DNA of 8,768 nucleotides, from NCBI GenBank assembly GCA_945787595.1, contig CALZJV010000275.1, positions 1-8,768 on the forward strand, read 5' to 3'. The translations under genes and the position numbers were made by a program. This document shows positions 1 to 8,044 of this stretch, in pieces. Below the pieces are notes generated by a model. It saw nothing but the letters and a program-made list of their open reading frames with translations, made no database searches and was not told the DNA's origin. Positions within the stretch are counted from its first letter, which is position 1; the number at the start of each line of letters is the position of its first letter. This DNA comes from an uncultured Desulfobacterales bacterium (GTDB taxonomy: Bacteria > Desulfobacterota > Desulfobacteria > Desulfobacterales > JAFDCJ01).

Positions 1-243
1 GCAAATGATGCCAAGGTTTCGAAGGTAGCGGCGGCGGCCGCGTTAAACTCCTTTATGGAGGGCGTAACCAAGGCGCTTAAAAAAAAGGACGGCAGGGTCA
101 CACTGGTTGGTTTCGGCACCTTCTCAAAAGTACGTCGCAAGGCGCGCAAAGGTCGTAATCCGCAAACCGGCGATCCCATTAAAATCAAAGCCAGCAACGT
201 TGTAAAATTCAGCCCCGGTAAAAAGCTTAAAGACGCCGTCTAA
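1..243 (+). CDS. HU-family histone-like DNA-binding protein (5' partial)
   Basis: Frame 1 is open from the first base, giving 80 residues to a TAA stop. HU proteins are about 90 residues, so roughly ten N-terminal residues, including the start codon, lie before the window. Numbered from the window edge, the remains of the N-terminal helical dimerisation part (residues 1-30) lead into the beta-strand signature VGFGTF (36-41), the DNA-binding arm with the family hallmark GRNPQTG (51-57), and the C-terminal helix [12 protein letters not shown] (69-80). HU homodimers or heterodimers bind and bend duplex DNA in the nucleoid with little sequence preference. Basic residues on the arm ([10 protein letters not shown]) fit DNA contact. 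An internal Met at position 55 is not a plausible start because it would remove the dimerisation helices. HU is certain at family level; IHF is less likely because the arm matches HU. No partner gene is visible upstream. Confidence 0.95.
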   Translation, partial: ANDAKVSKVAAAAALNSFMEGVTKALKKKDGRVTLVGFGTFSKVRRKARKGRNPQTGDPIKIKASNVVKFSPGKKLKDAV

Positions 244-272
244 TTAGTGCCTGAGTGAGATGTTCGATTATT

Positions 273-333
273 TTGCAGGTTGGGTTGAGACCATTGTTAT
301 TCTTCGGGTTCCTGCCTCAACCCAGCCTGCGAA
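273..333 (+). terminator. Long hairpin downstream of HU (possible terminator)
   Basis: The left arm at 274-289 (TTGCAGGTTGGGTTGAG region) is complementary to 316-331 (CTCAACCCAGCCTGC), about 15 pairs including one G-U wobble, around a loop of about 26 nt. It begins about 30 bp after the HU stop codon, where a transcript end is expected. There is no following T tract and the loop is long, so intrinsic termination is only a possibility. It could equally be an mRNA-stabilising 3' structure. Confidence 0.45.
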
Positions 334-541
334 ATTCAGAAATCACCTAAAGTGCTCACAATTCCTTCTATACAGCACGCCAGTGGGTTGATACCCTCCT
401 CTGTTGTCTAAAAGTCACTGTCAAACCTACCCATGACATTGTTCCTGTCTATTTCCAATCCGCTACTGAGTGGGCAATTTCCATTCAGCGCGGAGAAATC
501 ACCTTTAAACTCGTGCTATCATTTTAATTTTTGGAAAAATT

Positions 542-546
542 AGGAG
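542..546 (+). promoter_or_regulatory. Shine-Dalgarno deciding the start of the ICL-like gene
   Basis: AGGAG lies five bases before the ATG at 552. This favours that ATG over the in-frame TTG at 531, whose upstream bases (ATTTTAATTT) contain no purine-rich site. Confidence 0.8.
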
Positions 547-551
547 ATAAA

Positions 552-1457
552 ATGAGAAATCAACAAAAAACATTGAAATTGAGAAGATTAATCAAAAATC
601 AAAATTTTTTTTACATGCCTTCTGTTTCAGAGCCTTTAGCTGGAATTCTCGCGGAGAAAGTTGGGTTCAAAGTTGTATACACAGGAGGATATGCAACTGG
701 AGGGTCTCTTGCAATAACAGAGCCGCTATTGACAATGACAGAACAGGTTGAGCATGCCGGAAAAATTGCTAGGAGTTGTTCTGTTCCTTTCATATGCGAT
801 GCGGGTGCTGGGTTTGGTGAACCCCTACATGTGATGCGCACAGTTAAAGAGTTTATAAATGCCGGTATTGCCGGTATCCATATAGAAGACCAGCTTTTTC
901 CGAAGCGGGCACATTATCATAAATATGTTGCCCACGCGATTCCAATAAAAGATTTCGTCAACAAAATTAAAATGGCTTGTCGTGCTCGCGACAGCATTGA
1001 TAAAAATTTTGTTATTATTGCCCGTTCAGACACTTGTCGTTTTGAAGGCCTAAATGAAGCGATAAAACGTGTAAATATGGCTGCTTCGGTTGGCGCTGAC
1101 CTTGGTCTGATTTTTCCACGCAATGACAAAGAAACGGTAGCTGCTCCGAAAAAAGCCAAGGTCCCTTTGGTATATGTACAAAGCCGTGGGAATCGGGATG
1201 GTAGACCTCTTTACAGCAACAAACAATTAGAGGAAATGGGTTACATTGGGTGTATTGATGCACAGATTCATATCGGGATTATGTTTTATTTTCTGAAGAA
1301 AGCTTTTATGGAAATTAAGCGCAAAGGTGATTATACTGGCCTAACACCTGATGAGTGGGTTGCCGTTCGACAAGAGATTGAGGACCTGTGCGGTTTGGAA
1401 AATTATTATATTATTGAGGAAGATACAGTCGAAAAGAAGAAGTGGGGTAAAAGATAG
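552..1457 (+). CDS. Isocitrate lyase/PEP mutase superfamily protein with altered active site
   Basis: The product is 301 residues from the ATG at 552, which has an AGGAG Shine-Dalgarno at 542-546 five bases upstream. An in-frame TTG at 531 is less likely as the start. The protein follows the TIM-barrel plan of PrpB-type lyases: YTGGYATGGS (43-52), the metal-site loop CDAGAGFGEP (82-91), GIHIEDQ (108-114), the lyase loop PKRAHYH (117-123) and VIIARSD (154-160). Canonical PrpB has DxDTGFG and KRCGH. Here the first Asp (D83), the Glu of EDQ (E112) and the Arg of ARSD (R158) remain, but the second Asp is Gly85 and the catalytic Cys is Ala120. Members of this superfamily make or break C-C or P-C bonds next to a 2-oxo acid and need Mg2+. 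With the Cys gone, a standard methylisocitrate or isocitrate lyase reaction is doubtful; a decarboxylase, hydrolase or other lyase is possible. No prp, phosphonate or glyoxylate genes are nearby, so the substrate is unknown. The gene stands alone and looks more A+T-rich than HU or ligA. Confidence 0.88.
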   Translation: MRNQQKTLKLRRLIKNQNFFYMPSVSEPLAGILAEKVGFKVVYTGGYATGGSLAITEPLLTMTEQVEHAGKIARSCSVPFICDAGAGFGEPLHVMRTVKEFINAGIAGIHIEDQLFPKRAHYHKYVAHAIPIKDFVNKIKMACRARDSIDKNFVIIARSDTCRFEGLNEAIKRVNMAASVGADLGLIFPRNDKETVAAPKKAKVPLVYVQSRGNRDGRPLYSNKQLEEMGYIGCIDAQIHIGIMFYFLKKAFMEIKRKGDYTGLTPDEWVAVRQEIEDLCGLENYYIIEEDTVEKKKWGKR

Positions 1458-1841
1458 AAAATATAAAATTACAACATTATCATATCAAGGCAATTGACTC
1501 CGGTGGGCTGATAAGTATCCAATCGAGCTCTAACGTTACCAAGCGTGAATCTAATCCACGCATCCAAACTCCAACTATATCGCCCGCTGCTTAGCGAAAT
1601 CGTTATTCGGACCTTAGATAACTGCTTCTATGTATCCAAAGCTAAGGGCACCCTGATTTAATTAAGATACGCATAAGATATATGAATTATTGCGCTTTTT
1701 CACATAAGGTAAGTTACATGCAACTGTAAATTCGACAATTTAGGGCTAATTTTAGAGCATATCATCAATTTAGTCGAAGTTCCGATCGCAATTTATCTGC
1801 AATCGATCGACATCACAACGAAAAAAGTTAAGTCTACCTTG
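1458..1841. other. Intergenic region between convergent genes, nothing recognised
   Basis: About 380 bp of A+T-rich sequence between two genes that point toward each other. I see no ORF with a ribosome site, no tandem repeat and no stem followed by a T tract. The CGATCG palindrome occurs twice (about 1784 and 1804), but nothing more can be built on it. The region contrasts with the repeat-rich gaps further right. Confidence 0.5.
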
Positions 1842-2681
1842 TCATTTTACCCATCCAATCGCCTCACAAAAAAGAACACCAAAGAAAGCATCCGGATGCT
1901 CACCCCAAGACCTCCATTCAGCAGTAAGTGTTTCCACTGTTGCTGCATCAACCCAATCAAGCTGAATTGCCGTCTCTAAATGGGTATACATGTAATCCGC
2001 CATCATCTCTCCCATCTTCCGAGTGGATTCGGGTGTTCCATAAGATTCTGCAGATGCTGATGCTTCAACTCGAACGAATCCCGCCTCGTTTAACACAGCA
2101 CGTTGTCGCCTTGCGAAATAAGGATCACCGCCATTGTGCTTCCAGGTTCTCACATAGAGCTTCATTAACTCATCGAATTTGGGAGTGAATGGTGAAATGA
2201 TAAAACCTGCCGTGTCCTCCTCACGTACTCCAATAATACCACCAGGCTTCAGCACACGATGGATTTCTATAGCAGCTTTCACTGGATCTACTAAATGTTG
2301 AAAAATGGTGTGAGCAAAGGCAGCATCGAAAGAGTCGTCTGGGAACGGGAGTTTGTAAATATCTCCAACTTCAAATCTGACGTTAGAGACCTTCCGTTCA
2401 AGAGCATGCTTTTGAGCAAGGTTTATCTGGTTTTCCTCAAAATCGATACCTACCACATGACCTGGTGTGATGAATCCTGCCAGCTCGATTGTAATGGTGC
2501 CAGGACCGCATCCGCAATCTATTAAACTCATTCCAGAGTTTAGATGTGGCAGGAAGAATGCTGCATCCTTTGATACTCTACGACTTTCCAGATACTCAAC
2601 AAATTTAGATTCATAACCGTGGGTATAACTTTCTTGCTTGCTGGATTTACTCTGAGATTTCTCCGGTGTGTTTTCTGCCAT
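1842..2681 (-). CDS. Class I SAM-dependent methyltransferase (UbiE/COQ5-like fold)
   Basis: The product is 279 residues; the ATG at 2679-2681 is preceded by AGGAG with a 7-base spacer. The Rossmann methyltransferase motifs occur in order: motif I LIDCGCGPGT (53-62) for SAM binding, the acidic end of strand beta-2 in VVGIDFEE (76-83), GDIYKLPFPDDSFD (106-119) spanning the adenine-contact and motif II region, and HRVLKPGG (141-148). A low-complexity, Ser/Lys/Gln-rich N-terminus (1-20) precedes the fold. The C-terminal part (about 160-279) should form the substrate lid, including a YFARRQRAVLNEAGF helix typical of UbiE-type enzymes. It transfers a methyl group from SAM to an unknown, probably small-molecule, acceptor in the cytoplasm. 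No signal peptide or membrane segment is seen. It lies 116 bp downstream of the HapK-like gene on the same strand and may be cotranscribed with it. Menaquinone or arsenite methylation is not supported by context or by Cys motifs. Confidence 0.9.
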   Translation of the reverse strand: MAENTPEKSQSKSSKQESYTHGYESKFVEYLESRRVSKDAAFFLPHLNSGMSLIDCGCGPGTITIELAGFITPGHVVGIDFEENQINLAQKHALERKVSNVRFEVGDIYKLPFPDDSFDAAFAHTIFQHLVDPVKAAIEIHRVLKPGGIIGVREEDTAGFIISPFTPKFDELMKLYVRTWKHNGGDPYFARRQRAVLNEAGFVRVEASASAESYGTPESTRKMGEMMADYMYTHLETAIQLDWVDAATVETLTAEWRSWGEHPDAFFGVLFCEAIGWVK

Positions 2682-2797
2682 AGGTACTCTCCTGACAACT
2701 TCAACATTCGGTTGAACTCGATTCTAATTTAAGTAAAATTGTCAAAAAAGCATTAAAAATTGGTAGGTAATATTGCGACCCTATTTTCTGAATCGTA

Positions 2798-3136
2798 TTA
2801 TATTTCGTGCCCCATAGTGAAGATTGCTGTTGGATCAATGTATACGCTCCAGGACTTGACAAATTCTTTCCCCGCATCGGTTCCAAGAAAGCTGACCATG
2901 GCATCTAAATCCGATACTTCAATTTTGGCAACATATTGATATGGAGATCCTGTGGGTAATTCACCTTCAGGTTCAGATACGGCAGGGGCAAGCACTTTGT
3001 CTATTTTCCAAGTGTTGAATGCTGTGCACCATGGTGCACCTTGTATACCAGGAATTTTTGTTTTAGTGAGGTAATCGTCATATTTTGTATCGTCCTGATC
3101 GCTTTTCAGGTTATAAACTGCAAAAAGAGTTGGCAT
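2798..3136 (-). CDS. HapK/REDY-like dimeric alpha-beta barrel protein
   Basis: The product is 112 residues from the ATG at 3134-3136, which follows a strong AAAGGAGG site with a 7-base spacer. A longer in-frame extension to 3193 would start inside the leader and is rejected. Strand PTLFAVYNLK (2-11), a helix with YDDYLTKTKIPG (19-30), PWCTAFNTWKI (35-45), the conserved-looking strand YQYVAKIEVSDLDAMVSFL (66-84), then GKEFVKSWSVYIDP (89-102) match the ferredoxin-like pattern of small dimeric alpha-beta barrel proteins. The order and length resemble the REDY-like HapK family known from prodigiosin-type clusters. That assignment rests on recalled pattern similarity, not a search. The function of such proteins is mostly unclear; they may assist or catalyse reactions on small aromatic or polyketide-like molecules. 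No other pigment genes are visible here. The downstream methyltransferase is the only candidate partner. Confidence 0.8.
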   Translation of the reverse strand: MPTLFAVYNLKSDQDDTKYDDYLTKTKIPGIQGAPWCTAFNTWKIDKVLAPAVSEPEGELPTGSPYQYVAKIEVSDLDAMVSFLGTDAGKEFVKSWSVYIDPTAIFTMGHEI

Positions 3137-3138
3137 AT

Positions 3139-3151
3139 GGGATCCTCCTTT
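3139..3151 (-). promoter_or_regulatory. Strong Shine-Dalgarno for the HapK-like gene
   Basis: On the minus strand AAAGGAGG precedes ATG by seven bases. It is the strongest ribosome site in the window and fixes the start at 3136 rather than the upstream in-frame ATG at 3193. Confidence 0.8.
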
Positions 3152-3152
3152 A

Positions 3153-3236
3153 ATTGTATGACAACATTGAATAATAGGGCCGCAAACGATCAACCTTTAT
3201 CATAATTAAAACGGAAATCAATCTATTTCATACAAT
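3153..3236. repeat. 9-bp inverted repeat in the HapK-like gene's leader
   Basis: ATTGTATGA at 3153-3161 and its exact complement TCATACAAT at 3228-3236 flank the presumed promoter/leader of the minus-strand gene, about 66 bp apart. This could be a pair of operator half-sites or chance; several 9-bp pairs at such spacing are expected in a window of this size. Confidence 0.25.
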
Positions 3237-3810
3237 CCCTCGGATATCGATACGGAATCGTTATATCGCTGCAGTGCATCTTAAGTTTCGAAAAGCTAAA
3301 AGAACTTGCGATATCCAAAATCGCTGCTCGGAAAGCTGAATTGCGGGCAACTGCTATATATCAACAGGATTTGACCAACTGAGTTTTTAGGGATATTCAT
3401 TCTATATCATACAGACCAATAACAGCTCTGGGGCGATGATTCTGGCTTAACAGTCAGTCGATTCATGGCCCGATTTGGGCTTGCTTTTCACAAATTTCCA
3501 TCCTAATATCAAACCAACTTTGACCTGATCAAACCATTTTCGGACGGCGACTTTTCGCAACGCTATACACAGTCTTTTTTTAAATAGACAGAATACATTC
3601 CTTCGATACTTGTCCGCCGCAGGAGGATTCGTTATTTGCTTTTTGATAAACTCCGCAAAGCCGGAATCTCTTTTTCGAACAGACTGGACGCTTTTCCAGC
3701 AAGCGATGTCCTTGAAACCCCTGGCCCAGACCTAACTTTAAATAAATCTGGTAGATAAGACATTATTGGGATCTCTTGCAGTGAACAGTAAGAATCCGTC
3801 ATATCGCACT

Positions 3811-3896
3811 CTCCGAGGCGTAGGCTACGAGCCCGCTTCCAGCCCGTAGGCTTATGGGCATAGGCTTACAGGCCGGAGGGGAGGCCAGGGCGGGCT
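3811..3896. repeat. G+C-rich degenerate repeat cluster (TAGGCTTA words)
   Basis: GTAGGCTA at 3820, GTAGGCTTA at 3846 and ATAGGCTTA at 3860 recur, the last two 14 bp (two heptamers) apart. AGCCCGC at 3830-3836 is exactly complementary to GCGGGCT at 3890-3896, so the cluster can fold as a large imperfect stem. CTCCGAGGCG (3811-3820) and GCCGGAGG (3872-3879) both recur near 8455-8485. Confidence 0.5.
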
Positions 3897-3902
3897 GAAT
3901 AC

Positions 3903-3926
3903 TGAAACCCGAAACCTTGAAACGGT
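3903..3926 (+). repeat. Octamer repeat run, GAAACC-type (3 units)
   Basis: Three consecutive 8-bp units share the form TGAAACCC, GAAACCTT, GAAACGGT. The run is short and degenerate, but it matches the GAAC-type arrays elsewhere in the window in design and in being intergenic. Confidence 0.5.
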
Positions 3927-3985
3927 ATAATTCTCTCAAGAAGGAAAAGTCTTATTCGATCTAAAATTAACTGGAAATCATCATA

Positions 3986-4267
3986 CTAATACGTAATCTC
4001 AAACCCACTAAACTCCCCCGTATAATCCTCCCAATTTACTTTTACATCCGACACCCGCGCATGGGCCGGGCCTTCTTTGCACCATTCGAGCATGGCGTCT
4101 ACCCGATCCTGGTCTCCTTCAAACAATGCTTCGACCGTACCATCTCTTCGATTTCTCACCCATCCGAAGACCCCAAACCCATCGGCAGCGCGTTTCGTTT
4201 CCACTCTGAAAAACACGCCCTGCACTCGGCCGCTGATAATGGCGTGGGCTCGAACTTTATTTTCCAT
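3986..4267 (-). CDS. acyP: Acylphosphatase
   Basis: The product is 93 residues, the usual acylphosphatase length, from the ATG at 4265-4267, with AGGAGGG (complement of 4273-4279) five bases upstream. An upstream in-frame ATG at 4315 would add 16 residues without a comparable ribosome site. The enzyme hydrolyses carboxyl-phosphate bonds, such as acyl phosphates, to carboxylate and phosphate in the cytoplasm. The phosphate-binding loop GRVQGVFFR (13-21) ends in the catalytic Arg21, and GWVRNRRDG (35-43) holds the catalytic Asn39. Residues HAIISGRVQG, TVEALFEGD and FSGFEITY give the strands of the ferredoxin-like fold, with the typical aromatic C-terminus. All key residues are present, so an active enzyme is expected. 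It is co-directional with ligA, but about 590 bp of repeat-bearing sequence separates them, so it may have its own promoter. Confidence 0.95.
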   Translation of the reverse strand: MENKVRAHAIISGRVQGVFFRVETKRAADGFGVFGWVRNRRDGTVEALFEGDQDRVDAMLEWCKEGPAHARVSDVKVNWEDYTGEFSGFEITY

Positions 4268-4355
4268 GGCTACCCTCCTGATGACTCCCGCGCCGTTAGA
4301 CAAAACGCCGCCCATAGGGCATTAAGAAGACAGAACGTCGTATATCGAACAGACT

Positions 4356-4411
4356 GAACATCGAACATCGAACGTCCAACGTTGAACATCGAATAATGAT
4401 GTCGCTCCGCT
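4356..4411 (+). repeat. Heptamer array GAACRTC with conserved 3' flank (copy A)
   Basis: Five consecutive 7-bp units run from 4356 to 4390, of the form GAACATC, GAACGTC or CAACGTT. GAATAAT, GATGTCG and CTCCGCT follow in the same 7-bp register. A further GAACGTC at 4333-4339 may be an outlying unit. The same series, including the GAATATTGATGACGCTACGCT-like flank, occurs at 8683-8738. Confidence 0.9.
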
Positions 4412-4617
4412 CCGCAATTTAATTTCATTTGTTTTCTAAAATCCGATGTCAAACCTCGAATGGCTATTTCTGTTTCTTCATCCCAAAAAAATCGGTTGCA
4501 GATCCCTTTGATATGAGCTGCTTGGGGCTTTTTCAACCCTGAACGTTGAACCCTGAACCGCTCAACCTAGGCGCATCTTTTCCCATTCAATATTCGATGT
4601 TGGACGTTCGATATTCG
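4362..4617. mobile_element. Possible 256-bp MITE-like element with 33-bp imperfect inverted ends
   Basis: The inverted heptamer arrays at 4362-4394 and 4585-4617 bound 190 bp that include the GAACCCT array and no conserved gene. The ends resemble terminal inverted repeats. No target-site duplication was recognised, and copy A shares its inner flank (GAATAATGATGTCGCTCCGCT region) with a second locus at 8711-8738. The alternative is two independent repeat arrays that happen to be in opposite orientation. Confidence 0.4.
4534..4569 (+). repeat. Heptamer array GAACCCT type (5 units)
   Basis: Units CAACCCT, GAACGTT, GAACCCT, GAACCGCT (one extra base) and CAACCTA follow each other. The family shares the GAAC core with the GAACRTC arrays but has a different tail. 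It lies between the two inverted GAACRTC arrays. Confidence 0.8.
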
Positions 4618-4619
4618 AC
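4582..4619 (-). repeat. Inverted heptamer array GAACRTC type
   Basis: Read on the minus strand from 4616, the units are GAATATC, GAACGTC, CAACATC, GAATATT and then GAATGGG. Positions 4585-4617 are complementary to 4362-4394 at 28 of 33 positions, and all five differences are transitions. Confidence 0.85.
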
Positions 4620-4780
4620 CTGCCCGCAATGCCTTGAGACCGGTGTAAGGCCAATTTAACTATATGATTTATATATCCATTTTTACATCAGCCCATCGTA
4701 TTATGCCTGGCAGGCGGGTGTTCATTTTTTTTATTAGACCTTCCACAGTCCCCCGGCACAAAAATAACTCAGCGCTTTTA

Positions 4781-4857
4781 GCTATTTGCCCTATGCCCTG
4801 CGCCCTATGCCCTATGCCTTCTGCTCTTTGCCCTATGCCCTTTGCCCTTTACTCCTG
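4781..4857 (+). repeat. Heptamer array GCCCTAT type (11 units) abutting the ligA stop
   Basis: Eleven uninterrupted 7-bp units start with GCTATTT. Then come GCCCTAT-type units (GCCCTGC, GCCTTCT, GCTCTTT and GCCCTTT variants), ending with ACTCCTG at 4851-4857. The next seven bases, ACCCTAT (4858-4864), still fit the consensus and overlap the ligA stop codon (4861-4863). The unit length never slips across the 77 bp. Confidence 0.92.
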
Positions 4858-4860
4858 ACC

Positions 4861-6894
<2,034 letters not shown>

Positions 6895-6944
6895 TCAGTT
6901 GTTTTGTAAACCTTCAACAGGCCCTCGGCGTAGAAAACTTTTTA

Positions 6945-7014
6945 ACTTAGTGGTCCCATTTATAATTACGGCAACATATTCGCCGTACTTTGTTTCTCCA
7001 TAGGGACACTAAGT
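6945..7014. repeat. 70-bp nested palindrome between ligA and the phosphorylase
   Basis: The outer arms ACTTAGTGGTCCC (6945-6957) and GGGACACTAAGT (7003-7014) are complementary apart from one bulged G. Within them TACGGC (6967-6972) pairs perfectly with GCCGTA (6982-6987) around a 9-nt loop. Neither arm is followed by a T tract immediately, although a T-rich run occurs at about 7040-7047. It could be a REP/MITE-type unit, a protein-binding cruciform or a bidirectional structure. It lies just upstream of ligA and downstream of the phosphorylase gene. Confidence 0.7.
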
Positions 7015-7094
7015 AATGAATGGATTCGATCTTTGATTTCTTTTTTTAAAATTAGAATCTATTCCTCAGATTTTACGTGACTGTATTTATAAAT

Positions 7095-7844
7095 CTATGT
7101 ACTTAGCAGCTCTGGGGTCCGGCACAATTCTTTTACCACTCTGCATGCGGTTCGGCGGCCCTGGACAAATCGTTCATCCTTGAATCCCGGCCGCCAGTCC
7201 AAGGAAGACAGCTCATCGGATACCGCCAGGATTCCCGCCAGCGCCACCCGGCGAAATTTAGCCACTGAATACAGCGCCGAGAGCTCCATTTCAACAGCCA
7301 AGATCCCGTCTTGCTGATGGGCTTTAACCAGTTTTCGGGTTTCGCGATATACGGCGTCGGTAGTCCAGATGGTTCCGGAGTGAAACTCGATTTGATTCTT
7401 ATTTAAAACCTGCCGGATCATGGACACCAGGGAAGAAGAAGCTCGCGAAACCCCGCTATCCAATTTCCCATAATGGGCGGAAGTTCCCTCATCAATGACC
7501 GCAGAGGTCGGCAGGATAATATCACCGATCTTTACTTTTTTTGAAACGGCTCCACACCAACCTAAAAAAATGATTTTGCGCACACCCCAGGCAATCAGTG
7601 TTTCCAGCAGAATGACTGCATAAGGTGCACCCACAAACGGACCGGTGACGGAAAACCCGTCCGGGTGCAGTCTGTCGAAATACAGCCGGCTGATCATCAA
7701 CCGCAAGAAGTCATTTTTATCAAATTTAAAAAGCTCACAAAGAGAAAAAAGATCCGCCCGGGTCGCCGCCATTACGGCAACAGGACCGAGATCAGGTGCA
7801 TTTTTAGATTTTACCGGGTTTACGATGGCATTGTTTTTTTGCAC
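7095..7844 (-). CDS. Nucleoside phosphorylase family protein (PNP/UDP type)
   Basis: The product is 249 residues, the usual size for NP-I family enzymes, which cleave nucleosides with phosphate (or hydrolyse related thioadenosines) in salvage. First strand GPVAVMAATRADLF (20-33); IIFLGWCGAVSKKVKIGDIILPTSAV (91-116), which matches the glycine-rich phosphate/sugar-site loop and the following GD(I/V) strand; SGTIWTTDAVYRET (156-169); the ribose-binding signature VEMELSALYSVA (184-195), with the Glu-Met-Glu core at 185-187; and ILAVSDEL (205-212), carrying the SD pair used for base recognition in many members. The start is GTG at 7842-7844, the only usual start codon before the first strand; the ATG at 7772 would remove half of that strand. 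No strong Shine-Dalgarno precedes the GTG, so initiation may be weak. Substrate (uridine, purine nucleoside or methylthioadenosine) cannot be read from these motifs. No other salvage genes are adjacent. Confidence 0.85.
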   Translation of the reverse strand: MQKNNAIVNPVKSKNAPDLGPVAVMAATRADLFSLCELFKFDKNDFLRLMISRLYFDRLHPDGFSVTGPFVGAPYAVILLETLIAWGVRKIIFLGWCGAVSKKVKIGDIILPTSAVIDEGTSAHYGKLDSGVSRASSSLVSMIRQVLNKNQIEFHSGTIWTTDAVYRETRKLVKAHQQDGILAVEMELSALYSVAKFRRVALAGILAVSDELSSLDWRPGFKDERFVQGRRTACRVVKELCRTPELLST

Positions 7845-7912
7845 GTCTAGGGTCCGATTTTCCGCCTTGTTAATTATTTCTGATTTGTCTCATTATCAGA
7901 ACTACAGATATC

Positions 7913-7952
7913 GTTGATTGGTTGATTAGTTGATTGGTTAAGTGGTTGTAAA
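7913..7952 (+). repeat. Octamer array GTTGATTG type (5 units)
   Basis: Five consecutive 8-bp units: GTTGATTG, GTTGATTA, GTTGATTG, then the diverged GTTAAGTG and GTTGTAAA. The array sits in the 255-bp gap between the phosphorylase start and the downstream end of the small PC4-like gene, that is, in the presumed promoter region of the phosphorylase. Confidence 0.85.
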
Positions 7953-8044
7953 TATGGATTTATCCCATATTTGCAAATTAATTGGACACTTCATGTTTTA
8001 AGTAAACTATTCAACGAGGTCTGAGCTAGGCATTTTATTCCGCT

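Larger units (their letters stand above)
244..551. other. Intergenic region between HU and the ICL-like gene
   Basis: About 310 bp without a gene. Apart from the hairpin near 273-333, no ORF, repeat array or convincing -35/-10 pair can be supported. The last part (about 515-550) is A+T-rich and presumably holds the promoter of the following gene, but no consensus boxes stand out. Confidence 0.5.
3237..3985. other. Long intergenic region, no convincing gene
   Basis: About 750 bp between the HapK-like gene and the acylphosphatase stop. The left 350 bp is featureless and A+T-rich. An open stretch at 3588-3758 (+) is noted as a finding but is not called. From about 3811 the sequence turns G+C-rich, with repeated GTAGGCT-type words, followed by a short GAAACC octamer run at 3903-3926. 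No stem with a T tract was found downstream of acylphosphatase. Confidence 0.5.
4268..4860. other. Repeat-packed spacer between ligA and acylphosphatase
   Basis: Nearly 600 bp with no credible gene. It holds three kinds of heptamer array (GAACRTC in both orientations, GAACCCT and GCCCTAT), listed separately. The open frames across it (4270-4536 minus, 4664-4858 plus) run through the arrays and encode repetitive peptides such as MFNVGRSMFDV or ALCPMPSALCPMP, a by-product of a 7-bp unit read three times per 21 bp. Confidence 0.7.

Noticed and set aside
1500..1640. Possible integron attC-like site (TCTAACG ... CGTTATTC)
   Set aside because: The core sites do not match each other as inverse complements, the span is not self-complementary, and no integrase or cassette pattern is present.
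2701..2904. Minus-strand 67-codon open frame between the methyltransferase and HapK-like genes
   Set aside because: Overlaps the 3' end of the HapK-like gene in another frame and has no family features.
3137..3193. N-terminal extension of the HapK-like protein
   Set aside because: The strong AAAGGAGG site lies inside this extension and points to the ATG at 3136.
4270..4536. Minus-strand open frame of 88 codons upstream of acylphosphatase
   Set aside because: Its C-terminal half reads through the GAACRTC array and it overlaps the acylphosphatase ribosome site; no ribosome site of its own.
4700..4735. GCCTGGCAGGC followed by a T run as an intrinsic terminator
   Set aside because: The stem can form only about three pairs with a workable loop, and no plus-strand gene lies upstream.
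4781..4857. CRISPR-like array
   Set aside because: Units are 7 bp and directly adjacent without unique spacers, and there are no cas genes.
7665..7917. Plus-strand open frames opposite the nucleoside phosphorylase
   Set aside because: Antisense shadows of a gene with a clear family signature; no ribosome sites.
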